11,450 nt of DNA, taken from assembly GCA_030430725.1 (NCBI GenBank), contig JAUIKP010000053.1:1-11450 (forward strand). The letters are read 5' to 3'. The DNA comes from Nitrospiria bacterium (GTDB lineage: Bacteria > Nitrospirota > Nitrospiria > Nitrospirales > UBA8639). Below are positions 1-5,685 of the stretch, one piece after another. A program made the translations under genes and the position numbers. Under the pieces are notes generated by a model. It ran no database searches. It had not been told where the DNA came from and saw nothing but the letters and a program-made list of their open reading frames with translations. Each line of letters begins with the position of its first letter. Position 1 is the stretch's first letter.

Positions 1-733
1 GGGTTCTGACCGGATCAAAGAGGTGGGATGGGGTTTGTACGACGTTTCCGCAGACCATCAGAACGGCCATGGTTTCCCCGAGCGCCCGGGCCAAACCCAA
101 TAGGATGCCAGTGAAGAGTCCCATCTTGGTGGTAGGAAGAATCACATGCCAAATCATCGACCATCGGCGGAATCCTAAGGCTGAGGTCGTATGAATAAGG
201 GCGATGGGAACGTGGGCCATGCTCGCATGGGACACTAACATGATGGTGGGGATGATCATCAGAGTCAGGATGAGCATGCCGGCCATCAGACTTGGGCCGG
301 GAGGATGCCAGCGGCCGATGATCGGAACCAGAACCGTGAGACCCCAAAGACCGAAGACGACCGAAGGAATACCGGCCAGGAGTTCGACCATGCGGCGGTA
401 CCATCGGCCAAGAAGCGGAGGTGCATAAAAATGACAAAAGAGCGCCGAAAGAATTCCAAGGGGGGAGGCCAACAGCACCGCTCCGGTGGTGGCCAAGAGA
501 GTGCCCCAAATCATCGATGTCAGTTGATATGAGTTTTCGGTTGGATGCCAGTCCGGATCGCTGAAAAAGCTTGACAGCCCGATGTTTTGAAGGGCCGGCC
601 AGGATTCGTGAAAGAGAAACGCTACGACCAGAAATAAGAGGCCTCCTGCCGTCAACGCAAGAAGTTTCACACTCCCTAAGAGCAGAAAATCACCCCTGGA
701 TCGGGACAAAGTATTGCTGGAGAATGAGATCAT
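1..733 (-). CDS. pstC: PstC-type phosphate ABC transporter permease, C-terminus cut by window edge
   Basis: This is an inner-membrane permease of the high-affinity phosphate (Pst) ABC transporter, which receives phosphate from PstS. An uninterrupted frame of 244 codons runs from ATG at 733 off the left edge. Hydrophobic segments lie at about residues 17-40, 73-100, 116-139 and 149-168. The stretch at about 177-230 matches the cytoplasmic EAA loop region of PstC, ending in ALGETMAVLMVCGN, which is diagnostic of the family. The N-terminal RSRGDFLLLG resembles the short charged leader before the first helix of PstC proteins, so I prefer the ATG at 733, which overlaps the end of pstS by 44 nt. 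A GTG at 670 would start inside the first helix and a TTG at 709 is also possible. No clear Shine-Dalgarno precedes 733, so translation may be coupled to pstS. The missing part should hold the last one or two helices. Confidence 0.9.
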   Translation of the reverse strand, partial: MISFSSNTLSRSRGDFLLLGSVKLLALTAGGLLFLVVAFLFHESWPALQNIGLSSFFSDPDWHPTENSYQLTSMIWGTLLATTGAVLLASPLGILSALFCHFYAPPLLGRWYRRMVELLAGIPSVVFGLWGLTVLVPIIGRWHPPGPSLMAGMLILTLMIIPTIMLVSHASMAHVPIALIHTTSALGFRRWSMIWHVILPTTKMGLFTGILLGLARALGETMAVLMVCGNVVQTPSHLFDPVRT

Positions 734-1532
734 GGACTTGAGGTGATTGCGCGAAATCAATAAAGGTTTTAATGAGTCCTGCGGGAGGAGATTTTGTGAC
801 AAGGGTTAGTGGACGAGAGAGAGGAAATCTCCCTTCCCGGACTGTTTCGATGGTGGCCGGAATATGTTGCAGGGCCAGCAATCGAATCTCTATGCCATGG
901 GTTGCATCATATTGTGCCGTTCCAATGGAGACATAGCCAATCGCATTGGGGTTGCCGGCCACGGTTTTAATCCCTTGCTCGTTGTCTCCAATGACCACAT
1001 GAGCGTGAATATCGCGATTGGATAGGTGAAAATAGTCTAGAAATAATTCCAGGGTGGAACGCCCTTCTGCTTTATTCACCACGGTAATCGCCGAATCAGG
1101 ACCGCCAACGTGACTCCAATTCGTGATGCTCCCGGTATAGATAGACCGGATTTGGTCATCGGTTAATTCCTGGACGGGATTTGATGTGTGGAGGATGATC
1201 GTGATGCCGTCATGGGCAATGACTGCTCCACTCAAATGCTGTTCCTGAGATTTCAATGCACGAGAGGCCATACCAATGTCAGCCAATCCATTCATGGTGT
1301 CGGCAATGCCGCGAGAGGAACCTCCGGTTTGAACGTCCACCCGGATTTCTGGGTGAAGGGTCTCAAAGCGTTTGCCGATTTCGGATACCAAGGGGGCCAT
1401 GGTACTGGAGCCGGTGATGATCAGTCTTTCTCCTTCTGCCCGGGCGCTCGGATATTCCCATGCCCATGCCCAGAGCATGGGACCAATCAGAAAGACTCTC
1501 AGTGTGAAAATGAAAAACGTGGAGAAAGGCAT
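690..1532 (-). CDS. pstS: Periplasmic phosphate-binding protein, PstS family (short type)
   Basis: A 280-residue substrate-binding protein of the Pst phosphate transporter. An N-terminal hydrophobic stretch (residues 5-24) and a likely signal peptidase I site after ARA (about residue 32) indicate Sec export; no lipobox cysteine is present. Phosphate-binding loops typical of the family are visible: GSSTMAPL (41-48), TGGSSRGI (69-76), GMASR (87-91), YTGSITNW (132-139), GRSTLELF (157-164) and AIGYVSIG (197-204). The length suits the shorter PstS group. It directly precedes pstC and follows the ArsR-type regulator by 40 nt, which suggests one transcript. The chosen ATG has no strong ribosome binding site, but no other in-frame ATG or GTG lies between it and the regulator's stop. 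Binding of another oxyanion, such as discrimination against arsenate, cannot be excluded from sequence. Confidence 0.9.
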   Translation of the reverse strand: MPFSTFFIFTLRVFLIGPMLWAWAWEYPSARAEGERLIITGSSTMAPLVSEIGKRFETLHPEIRVDVQTGGSSRGIADTMNGLADIGMASRALKSQEQHLSGAVIAHDGITIILHTSNPVQELTDDQIRSIYTGSITNWSHVGGPDSAITVVNKAEGRSTLELFLDYFHLSNRDIHAHVVIGDNEQGIKTVAGNPNAIGYVSIGTAQYDATHGIEIRLLALQHIPATIETVREGRFPLSRPLTLVTKSPPAGLIKTFIDFAQSPQVHDLILQQYFVPIQG

Positions 1533-1572
1533 CAGGTGTAACAGGATTGCTTCGAGGTTGAAGAAGGACGCG

Positions 1573-1872
1573 TTAATCGAAGGAAATTTTGCAGCACCCC
1601 AGATGGATGGCTTTGCCCGTCGTAGAATCTGAAACGCTTTCCGGTACCTGGTAAATCATGGTTTTCCCCTCCCGTGTTGATTCCACTAAGCCTGCGTCTC
1701 GAAGGATGGCCAAATGGTGGGACAATAAACTCTGTTCAACATCCAATTCGTCCATGAGTTCTCCGACATTTTTCGGTCCTGACATGAGGGTTTCAAGCAC
1801 ACCCAGACGGGTTGGGTCTGACAAAACTTTCAATTTATCCGCACAAGCGGGGGAAATAATTTTTGTTTTCAT
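1573..1872 (-). CDS. ArsR/SmtB-family winged-helix regulator
   Basis: A 99-residue protein whose whole length is an ArsR-type winged helix-turn-helix domain. It has DPTRLGVLETL (19-29), the recognition region NVGELMDELDVEQSLLSHHL (35-54) and the wing region ESTREGKTMIYQV (64-76). Such proteins usually repress their own operon and release DNA when a metal or metalloid binds cysteine or histidine sites. The classical ELCVCDL arsenite site is absent. Instead there is Cys10 near the N-terminus and an adjacent pair, Cys93-Cys94, near the C-terminus. An adjacent C-terminal Cys pair contributes to arsenite binding in the Acidithiobacillus ferrooxidans ArsR, so a metalloid sensor is plausible here but unproven. 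It is the first gene of the presumed regulator-pstS-pstC operon and faces the divergent PstS paralogue. No strong ribosome binding site is seen upstream of 1872. Confidence 0.88.
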   Translation of the reverse strand: MKTKIISPACADKLKVLSDPTRLGVLETLMSGPKNVGELMDELDVEQSLLSHHLAILRDAGLVESTREGKTMIYQVPESVSDSTTGKAIHLGCCKISFD

Positions 1873-1908
1873 GGAAATTGATAGAAAATTTTGAAATGTA
1901 AATCTGTA

Positions 1909-1950
1909 TTTAATATGACTGCATTTTCATATGAATGAAATTTAATATGA
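1909..1950. promoter_or_regulatory. Operator-like repeat cluster in the divergent gap
   Basis: Two identical 10-bp direct repeats, TTTAATATGA, lie at 1909-1918 and 1941-1950, 32 bp apart (about three helical turns). Between them is an inverted repeat, TTTCAT (1925-1930), 4 bp, ATGAAA (1935-1940). The cluster is very AT-rich, 37-78 bp upstream of the regulator's start. AT-rich dyads of this kind are usual ArsR-family operators, so this is the best candidate autoregulatory site. It lies about 300 bp from the divergent PstS start, so direct control of that gene is less certain. The assignment to this regulator is inferred from position. Confidence 0.45.
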
Positions 1951-2247
1951 ACTGTTGTGGTGAGTCAAGATTTCCTTGATGCAATTGTAGATTATCCCGG
2001 GAAGCTTGATTTTTTCCCGAAGGGCCATAGGTAGCATACGCTCAATAGGTACATGATAGCAGGGAGTTTTCGATGAAAATTAACTTATATGTAACATGCG
2101 AGAAATAATTCCGACACAATGCCAAGCTAGCCTCAATCCTGGATCATAAAAATGAGAGAATGAGGAGAGCTTCCTTCACTTTTTATTGGAAATCTGTGGC
2201 CTGAGGGACGATTAGGCCTATTCATCCTTATTTATGGAGAGACGAGC
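1951..2247. other. Remainder of the divergent intergenic region
   Basis: No coding region is seen. A 6-bp inverted repeat, CGGGAA (1998-2003) and TTCCCG (2014-2019), with a 10-nt loop lies here. I could not place a convincing -35/-10 pair or Pho box for the plus-strand gene. A ribosome binding site, GGAGAG, lies at 2236-2241, 6 nt before the ATG at 2248, and supports that start. Confidence 0.5.
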
Positions 2248-3288
2248 ATGAAATCAACAAGAATCAAGGTGCTGAAGTCCAGTGTATGGCTGGGGGTCAT
2301 GTTGGTTGGGACACCGGTTATGGGAGGACACGACCTGTTTCCCCGTATCGACCAACAGATTCCTCATTACTCTTCACAAAGTGGAGTGTCAGGGAAGATC
2401 AAAATTATTGGTTCCAATACCATGGATCCAATTCTGAAGAAATGGAAGGACCAACTGGAAAAAGTTCAACCTCATTTGGACATTGCTCTGGACACTGAGG
2501 GGTCCAATATCGGTTTTGAGTCTCTAATGAGTGGGAAGACCCATATCGCGGCCATGTCCCGTCCGCTGACAAATGAGGAAATCGAGGAATTCACCACACG
2601 GGTAGGATACCCACCCACTTCGGTGCCCGTTGCCGTGGATGCGTTTGCGGTGTTTGTGCATAAGGATAATCCGCTCGACCAAATCACCTTTCAACAATTA
2701 GATGCTGTATTCTCCTCTGAGAGGCGACGAGGGGCCCGGGAGTCTTTTGACCATTGGGGCCAATTGGGCCTTTCCGGCACATGGGAACAAGCGCCTATCC
2801 TTGCGCAGATACGTGATACCAATTCGGGTACCGGACAGTTTTTCAGGGAGTTCGTCCTGTTGGGTGGGAAAGACAAGCAGACGAGTGTTATCCAGCCTGG
2901 TGCGGCGTCGATTGTTCATGCTGTCATGAATGATCCTTATGCCATCGGCTATAGCGGAATCGGGTATCGCACCGATTCCGTCAAACCACTCCGTGTGGCT
3001 GGCGAGCAAGGGGAGCCGTATATTGAGCCGACATTTGAATCTGCCAGCAATGGCTCCTATCCGCTTCGTCGGGTGCTCTATCTTTACGTGAACCATCCTT
3101 CACACGCCAAGGATTCTCCTCTCCTGTCGGAGGTCATTAAATTTGCTGTGAGTCAGGAAGGCCAACAGGTGGTTGCCCAATCAGGTTTTTTCCCGTTACC
3201 CACCCAAGACCTGGTTGCCTTGTATGCTACCTGGTCCAAGCCGATTACTTCCGCAGCCACCAATGCGAACCCCCCACAAATCCGATAA
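2248..3288 (+). CDS. pstS: Second PstS-like phosphate-binding protein (long type)
   Basis: A 346-residue periplasmic binding protein in the PstS superfamily. Residues 1-26 form a positively charged, then hydrophobic export signal ending near VMG; there is no lipobox. Binding-loop motifs in order are GSNTM (55-59), TEGSNIGF (83-90), AMSRPL (102-107), TNSGTGQFF (191-199) and AIGYSGIGYRT (232-242). The TNSGTG loop corresponds to the SGT loop of typical PstS proteins. Compared with the PstS encoded at 690-1532 it has an insert around 155-185 and an extended, probably disordered, C-terminus rich in Asn, Ala and Pro (about 333-346). It stands alone on the plus strand, without permease or ATPase genes in view. 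It may therefore feed the divergently encoded transporter or act as a scavenger or sensor. GGAGAG 6 nt upstream fixes the start. It is clearly related to the broken remnant at 5501-5645. Confidence 0.88.
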   Translation: MKSTRIKVLKSSVWLGVMLVGTPVMGGHDLFPRIDQQIPHYSSQSGVSGKIKIIGSNTMDPILKKWKDQLEKVQPHLDIALDTEGSNIGFESLMSGKTHIAAMSRPLTNEEIEEFTTRVGYPPTSVPVAVDAFAVFVHKDNPLDQITFQQLDAVFSSERRRGARESFDHWGQLGLSGTWEQAPILAQIRDTNSGTGQFFREFVLLGGKDKQTSVIQPGAASIVHAVMNDPYAIGYSGIGYRTDSVKPLRVAGEQGEPYIEPTFESASNGSYPLRRVLYLYVNHPSHAKDSPLLSEVIKFAVSQEGQQVVAQSGFFPLPTQDLVALYATWSKPITSAATNANPPQIR

Positions 3289-3340
3289 TCTTTCGCGGAA
3301 AAGAGTTGTCGGGCCAAGCCATTTGCCAAAATGTTGAGGT

Positions 3341-3367
3341 GGTCTCACGCTGAATAAGTGTGAGGCC
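3341..3367. repeat. Hairpin downstream of the long PstS-like gene
   Basis: GGTCTCAC (3341-3348) and GTGAGGCC (3360-3367) form an 8-bp stem with one G-T pair and an 11-nt loop, about 50 nt after the PstS-like stop codon. No T-run follows, so a classical intrinsic terminator is not supported. It may still protect the 3' end of the message. Confidence 0.4.
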
Positions 3368-3429
3368 ATCGGTTTGGTCGGATGTTCGGATTCTATGTTC
3401 CTGTCTAGAGTGATGCCTCTGCTCACGCC

Positions 3430-3447
3430 CATGGGGTCTTTCCCATG
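3430..3447. terminator. Weak terminator-like hairpin
   Basis: CATGGG (3430-3435) and CCCATG (3442-3447) form a perfect 6-bp stem with loop GTCTTT. The plus strand continues with AAATTTTCT, a poor T-tract. It might end transcription of the plus-strand PstS-like gene 140 nt away, but the support is weak. Confidence 0.22.
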
Positions 3448-3710
3448 AAATTTTCTATGATGGGTTGTATTCTTGTCCACGAACATGCCGATCATGACAT
3501 GCAATCTGAGTGTTGTGGAGGGAGTCGGCGACTATTTAGGAAGCGGATGGACACATATCGACCAATTTAGGAGGTTGGTTGCCTATTGGTCAAAAAGACT
3601 GGAAGCTTTTCATGAGAGGTGAACGAGCTTTTCCGAGCATGAGAGTAGAGCGGACCAGGATTTTTCCATTCTGTCCAGGATCGTTTGTCGTAAATTTAGA
3701 CGAAATGCCA

Positions 3711-3740
3711 AGAGCCGGTGGGATTTGAACATCCGGTCTA
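3711..3740 (-). other. Possible tRNA 3'-end fragment (T-arm-like)
   Basis: Read on the minus strand, this holds GTTCAAATCCCACCGG, which looks like the T-loop and 3' half of the T-stem of a tRNA. The 5' half of the T-stem pairs poorly. No matching acceptor, D or anticodon arm was found in the 75 bp upstream on that strand, and there is no CCA end. It is not an intact tRNA. It could be a relic or attachment-site remnant, or a chance match. Confidence 0.2.
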
Positions 3741-4201
3741 TCTACTTTTCCAATCGAATAATACTTGTGTGCGGACCATCAGGTTAAGGTGGGAGTTCTT
3801 CTGCCTTTCGTTTTTCTCTAGACCAACTTCTTGATCCTGTACAGTCCACGCACGGGTGCGCGTCTTACGAAAATATCCCGAGCGTGACGTTGGAAAAGCA
3901 TCTGTTGTAAATCCTCAGTTTCACCATTTGAAGTATTGAAGGAACATGGCTTGACCCGGTGAAAACCTAACCTGGCGTTCTGTGCCAACCGTAACCATCT
4001 TGTGCTGGGAATAAACCACCACGGCTCTGCGAGATTTGTGCGTGGACCATGGCCGAGCCGCGTCGACTCCGCTCAGGGCAGGGTTGCCGAATGGCTCAGG
4101 GTGAAATTTTGGGGGGGAAGGGGGCTGTTTGATTCTCCACAACATGGATTCCCGATGCGGATGTCGATCTTGAAGGGGACAGGCAATTCCCGTTTTAGGC
4201 T

Positions 4202-4233
4202 TGTGTGTACCAGCCATGCGGCCGGTACACACA
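4202..4233. repeat. Strong 10-bp-stem hairpin
   Basis: TGTGTGTACC (4202-4211) and GGTACACACA (4224-4233) are perfectly complementary. Inside, one A-C mismatch is followed by GCC (4213-4215) pairing with GGC (4220-4222) around the tetraloop ATGC. There is no T-run on either side. It lies about 185 bp downstream of the Slp-like gene's stop and 17 bp from a second hairpin at 4251-4276. Confidence 0.6.
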
Positions 4234-4250
4234 GGGTCGGGCATCACGAA

Positions 4251-4276
4251 ATACCGGAAGGTCTGACATCCGGTAT
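4251..4276. repeat. Second hairpin of a tandem pair
   Basis: ATACCGGA (4251-4258) and TCCGGTAT (4269-4276) form a perfect 8-bp stem with a 10-nt loop. Together with the hairpin at 4202-4233 it makes a two-stem structure in non-coding DNA. The pair might be a small RNA, a 3' untranslated structure or a relic of a palindromic repeat element; nothing in view decides. Confidence 0.5.
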
Positions 4277-4416
4277 GTTGGGCTTATCCGAAGCTGCCCC
4301 CAATTTTCGATCTTGCAGGGCCGGGGATCTCTGAAAGTGAGGACAACGTCCGCCGCATTGGGTATGGCATTGGGTGCGAGGACGGTTCCTCGGTTTCCGC
4401 TTGATGGCTCACACTC

Positions 4417-4977
4417 TTAATCCGCACAGATTATTCGGTTTCTCACTGGAGGATATTCGACATCTCTTTGGCTGGAGTTGTCCACGTCATCTCCGGTTTC
4501 CCAAACTTTGATACATTTGGCATTCACATATAGGAGATTCTGTCTGGGACCAAACACGTTGACCAGGGCTTTTCGTGTCCCCTCTACTTTTCCTTCAAAA
4601 AGGAATTTATTTCCACGAGTGGTGTAAAATTCCCTTTTACGTTTTCCGACAAATCGAATGAGAAAATGTCGGTGGTTATCCAATTGCCCGTTCTGTGGAG
4701 GTTGATCAACGTTACCTTTGGGATAGGGGAGCCATTTGGCTAACACCAGATACCCTTCGTCCGTTTGATCTAGGCTGACGACGGCTCCTGCCAGTTTTGT
4801 TTCCTGGCCGACATATTTTTCTGTATTTCCAGCTATTTCGTCGAACTGGGATTCTTTGGTGACAATTTTTGCCCCCTTGTCTTCAGGAAACAATTCCTGA
4901 GCGTTTGCGTGTGTGGTGTATCCACTTTGCAGACCTACTAACCCCAATAAGCTGAATACCAGAACCCCTTTTCTCAT
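4417..4977 (-). CDS. Secreted Slp-like (starvation lipoprotein-type) protein without lipobox
   Basis: A 186-residue exported protein. Residues 5-17 form a hydrophobic signal core and a signal peptidase I site is likely after ANA (about 26). The pattern YVGQETKLAGAVVSL (55-69), then a low-similarity middle, FLFEGKVEG (126-134) and LLYVNAKCIKVWE (148-160) resembles the Slp/YeaY outer-membrane lipoprotein family, whose molecular role is poorly known. Unlike those, no cysteine follows the signal core: LQSGY stands where LxxC would be expected, so it is probably periplasmic or released rather than lipid-anchored. The start was chosen from a perfect AGGAGG at 4984-4989, 6 nt before this ATG; the ATG at 4983 directly abuts that site and is unlikely. 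It is a single gene, oriented like the right-hand block but separated from it by 700 bp of repeats. The Slp assignment is by eye and moderate. Confidence 0.72.
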   Translation of the reverse strand: MRKGVLVFSLLGLVGLQSGYTTHANAQELFPEDKGAKIVTKESQFDEIAGNTEKYVGQETKLAGAVVSLDQTDEGYLVLAKWLPYPKGNVDQPPQNGQLDNHRHFLIRFVGKRKREFYTTRGNKFLFEGKVEGTRKALVNVFGPRQNLLYVNAKCIKVWETGDDVDNSSQRDVEYPPVRNRIICAD

Positions 4978-4983
4978 AACCAT

Positions 4984-4989
4984 CCTCCT
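4984..4989 (-). promoter_or_regulatory. Strong ribosome binding site deciding the Slp-like start
   Basis: AGGAGG on the minus strand, with 6 nt (ATGGTT) before the ATG at 4977. This argues for MRKG as the true N-terminus rather than the upstream MVMRKG. Confidence 0.75.
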
Positions 4990-5173
4990 TTATGTTAACC
5001 AAAAAGCACAGGGAATAACGGTGTGGACGAGATGACATGATGCCCGTTGAAACAGCCATCAATATGTTCAATACGAGGACGATCCTACTATTCCTTCATT
5101 TCATGAATATCAAGAGATTGTTACAAGGCGGTAAATTTCCATTTGTCGTGTACGCAGGCTTTTTTTACTCTGC

Positions 5174-5216
5174 TTCACCTTGGCAAAGATCGGGTCGTAT
5201 CCTTTTGCCAGGTGAA
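5174..5216. repeat. Long hairpin, 13-bp stem with one bulge
   Basis: TTCACC (5174-5179), a bulged T, then TGGCAAA (5181-5187) pair with TTTGCCAGGTGAA (5204-5216) around a 16-nt loop. This is the longest inverted repeat I found in the window. No T-tract follows directly on the plus strand. On the minus strand the DNA beyond the hairpin reads GCAGAGTAAAAAAAG, an A-run, so it is not a standard terminator in either direction. It lies about 200 bp upstream of the Slp-like gene. Confidence 0.6.
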
Positions 5217-5251
5217 CATTTAGGGGAGTGTTAAATAATAAAGATTTTCAA

Positions 5252-5265
5252 GGGCAAATTTGCCC
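5252..5265. repeat. Perfect 14-bp palindrome
   Basis: GGGCAAATTTGCCC equals its own reverse complement. It could be a dimeric regulator's binding site, but no intact gene starts nearby in a suitable position. Confidence 0.4.
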
Positions 5266-5335
5266 AGGAGAAGATGACTCATCAAAGGCTCCGGGCCGGT
5301 TCAAAAATGCATGCCCTGAGTCATGTCAAAGGGAA

Positions 5336-5488
5336 GGCCGCAGCCGTTTTTACGGGCGGAGCGTACGCTGAGTACGTGAGCAGGGAAAAATGGCGACCTG
5401 CCTGCACGCTTGCGCGTCGAAGCGTGCTTCAGCGCGTAGACGCGAAGCCGCTCCGGCGGAGGCAGGAAACGCCGCTGACGGCTTTTTT
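5336..5488. repeat. GC-rich multi-stem palindromic element (REP/MITE-like)
   Basis: A closing stem, CCTGCCT (5397-5403) with AGGCAGG (5460-5466), encloses three smaller stems: GCACGCTT with AAGCGTGC (5404-5411/5420-5427), CGCG-TAGA-CGCG (5433-5444), flanked by GCTT/AAGC, and CCGC-TCCG-GCGG. Left of it is the 10-bp palindrome AGCGTACGCT near 5360. Right of it GCCG-CTGA-CGGC followed by six Ts (5472-5487) resembles a short intrinsic terminator. The edges also echo each other as similar direct segments: GCCGCAGCCGTTTTT near 5339 and GCCGCTGACGGCTTTTTT near 5471. The nested cloverleaf-like form suggests a mobile or dispersed intergenic repeat; no transposase is in view. The exact ends are uncertain. 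Confidence 0.5.
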
Positions 5489-5500
5489 CAATAGACCTCG

Positions 5501-5645
5501 GGTGGAAAAGAAAAAGCTTTGGGTATGGTTCAGCCCAACACTGCGTCTGTTGTCAATGCGATAACGAATGGTCCTTTTGCTGTATGTAGGCTATGGTGGA
5601 ATCGGCTATCGCACAAATTCTGTTTTGGCGTTGCGGCGGGAATAA
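5501..5645 (+). pseudogene. Remnant of a third PstS-like phosphate-binding protein gene
   Basis: Frame 5501-5584 reads GGKEKALGMVQP... through NGPFAV. After shifting past a tandem duplication of TGTA (5581-5584 and 5585-5588) it continues as GYGGIGYRTNSVLALR and stops at TAA 5643-5645. This aligns with residues 206-249 of the long PstS-like protein encoded at 2248-3288. By eye about 25 of 44 residues match, including QP, AS, NxP and GxGIGYRT. Removing one TGTA restores the frame. No N-terminal two-thirds is present: the GC-rich repeat sits directly upstream, and the adjoining frame has a TAG at 5492-5494. The C-terminal part after the TAA is also lost. It is a truncated, frameshifted pseudogene, moderately diverged from the intact copy. 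Confidence 0.8.
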
Positions 5646-5685
5646 CCGATTCGGTCGCTGAGATGCGCAGGATAGAAAATCAAGA

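Larger units (their letters stand above)
3289..4416. other. Long gene-poor region, 1.1 kb
   Basis: No frame in this stretch looks like a real protein: the longest (about 100-110 codons, near 3921-4334 on both strands) lack a ribosome binding site and have shuffled, low-hydrophobic-order composition. It holds several hairpins, listed separately, a possible tRNA 3'-end fragment, and a partial tandem repeat in which GCATTGGGT occurs at 4355-4363 and again at 4367-4375. It is downstream of both flanking genes (convergent), so it could carry terminators, small RNAs or decayed mobile DNA. Confidence 0.6.
4990..5685. other. Repeat-rich intergenic region with a gene remnant
   Basis: There is no intact gene. 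Frames at 5037-5234 and 5274-5564 on the plus strand lack good ribosome binding sites, and the second runs through palindromic DNA. The region holds, in order, a long hairpin (5174-5216), a 14-bp palindrome (5252-5265), a GC-rich multi-stem element (about 5336-5488) and a decayed PstS-like fragment (5501-5645). ACCGA-T-TCGGT at 5645-5655 is an 11-bp near-palindrome just after the remnant. Confidence 0.6.

Noticed and set aside
15..509. A 164-codon minus-strand frame inside the pstC region
   Set aside because: It is in another frame than the clear PstC translation, rich in His, Ser and Pro, with no family features; an antisense-type shadow.
4081..4200. A stretch resembling tRNA (GTTGCCGAATGGCTCAG) followed by GGGGACAGGC
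   Set aside because: No acceptor or anticodon arms pair, and the GGGGACAGGC motif has no inverted partner nearby, so neither a tRNA nor a REP-type end is supported.
4002..4334. A 110-codon plus-strand frame in the gene-poor region
   Set aside because: There is no ribosome binding site, it passes through two hairpins and no domain is recognisable.
5274..5564. A 96-codon plus-strand frame
   Set aside because: It runs through the palindromic element and overlaps the PstS relic in a different frame; repeats of this kind often create spurious frames.
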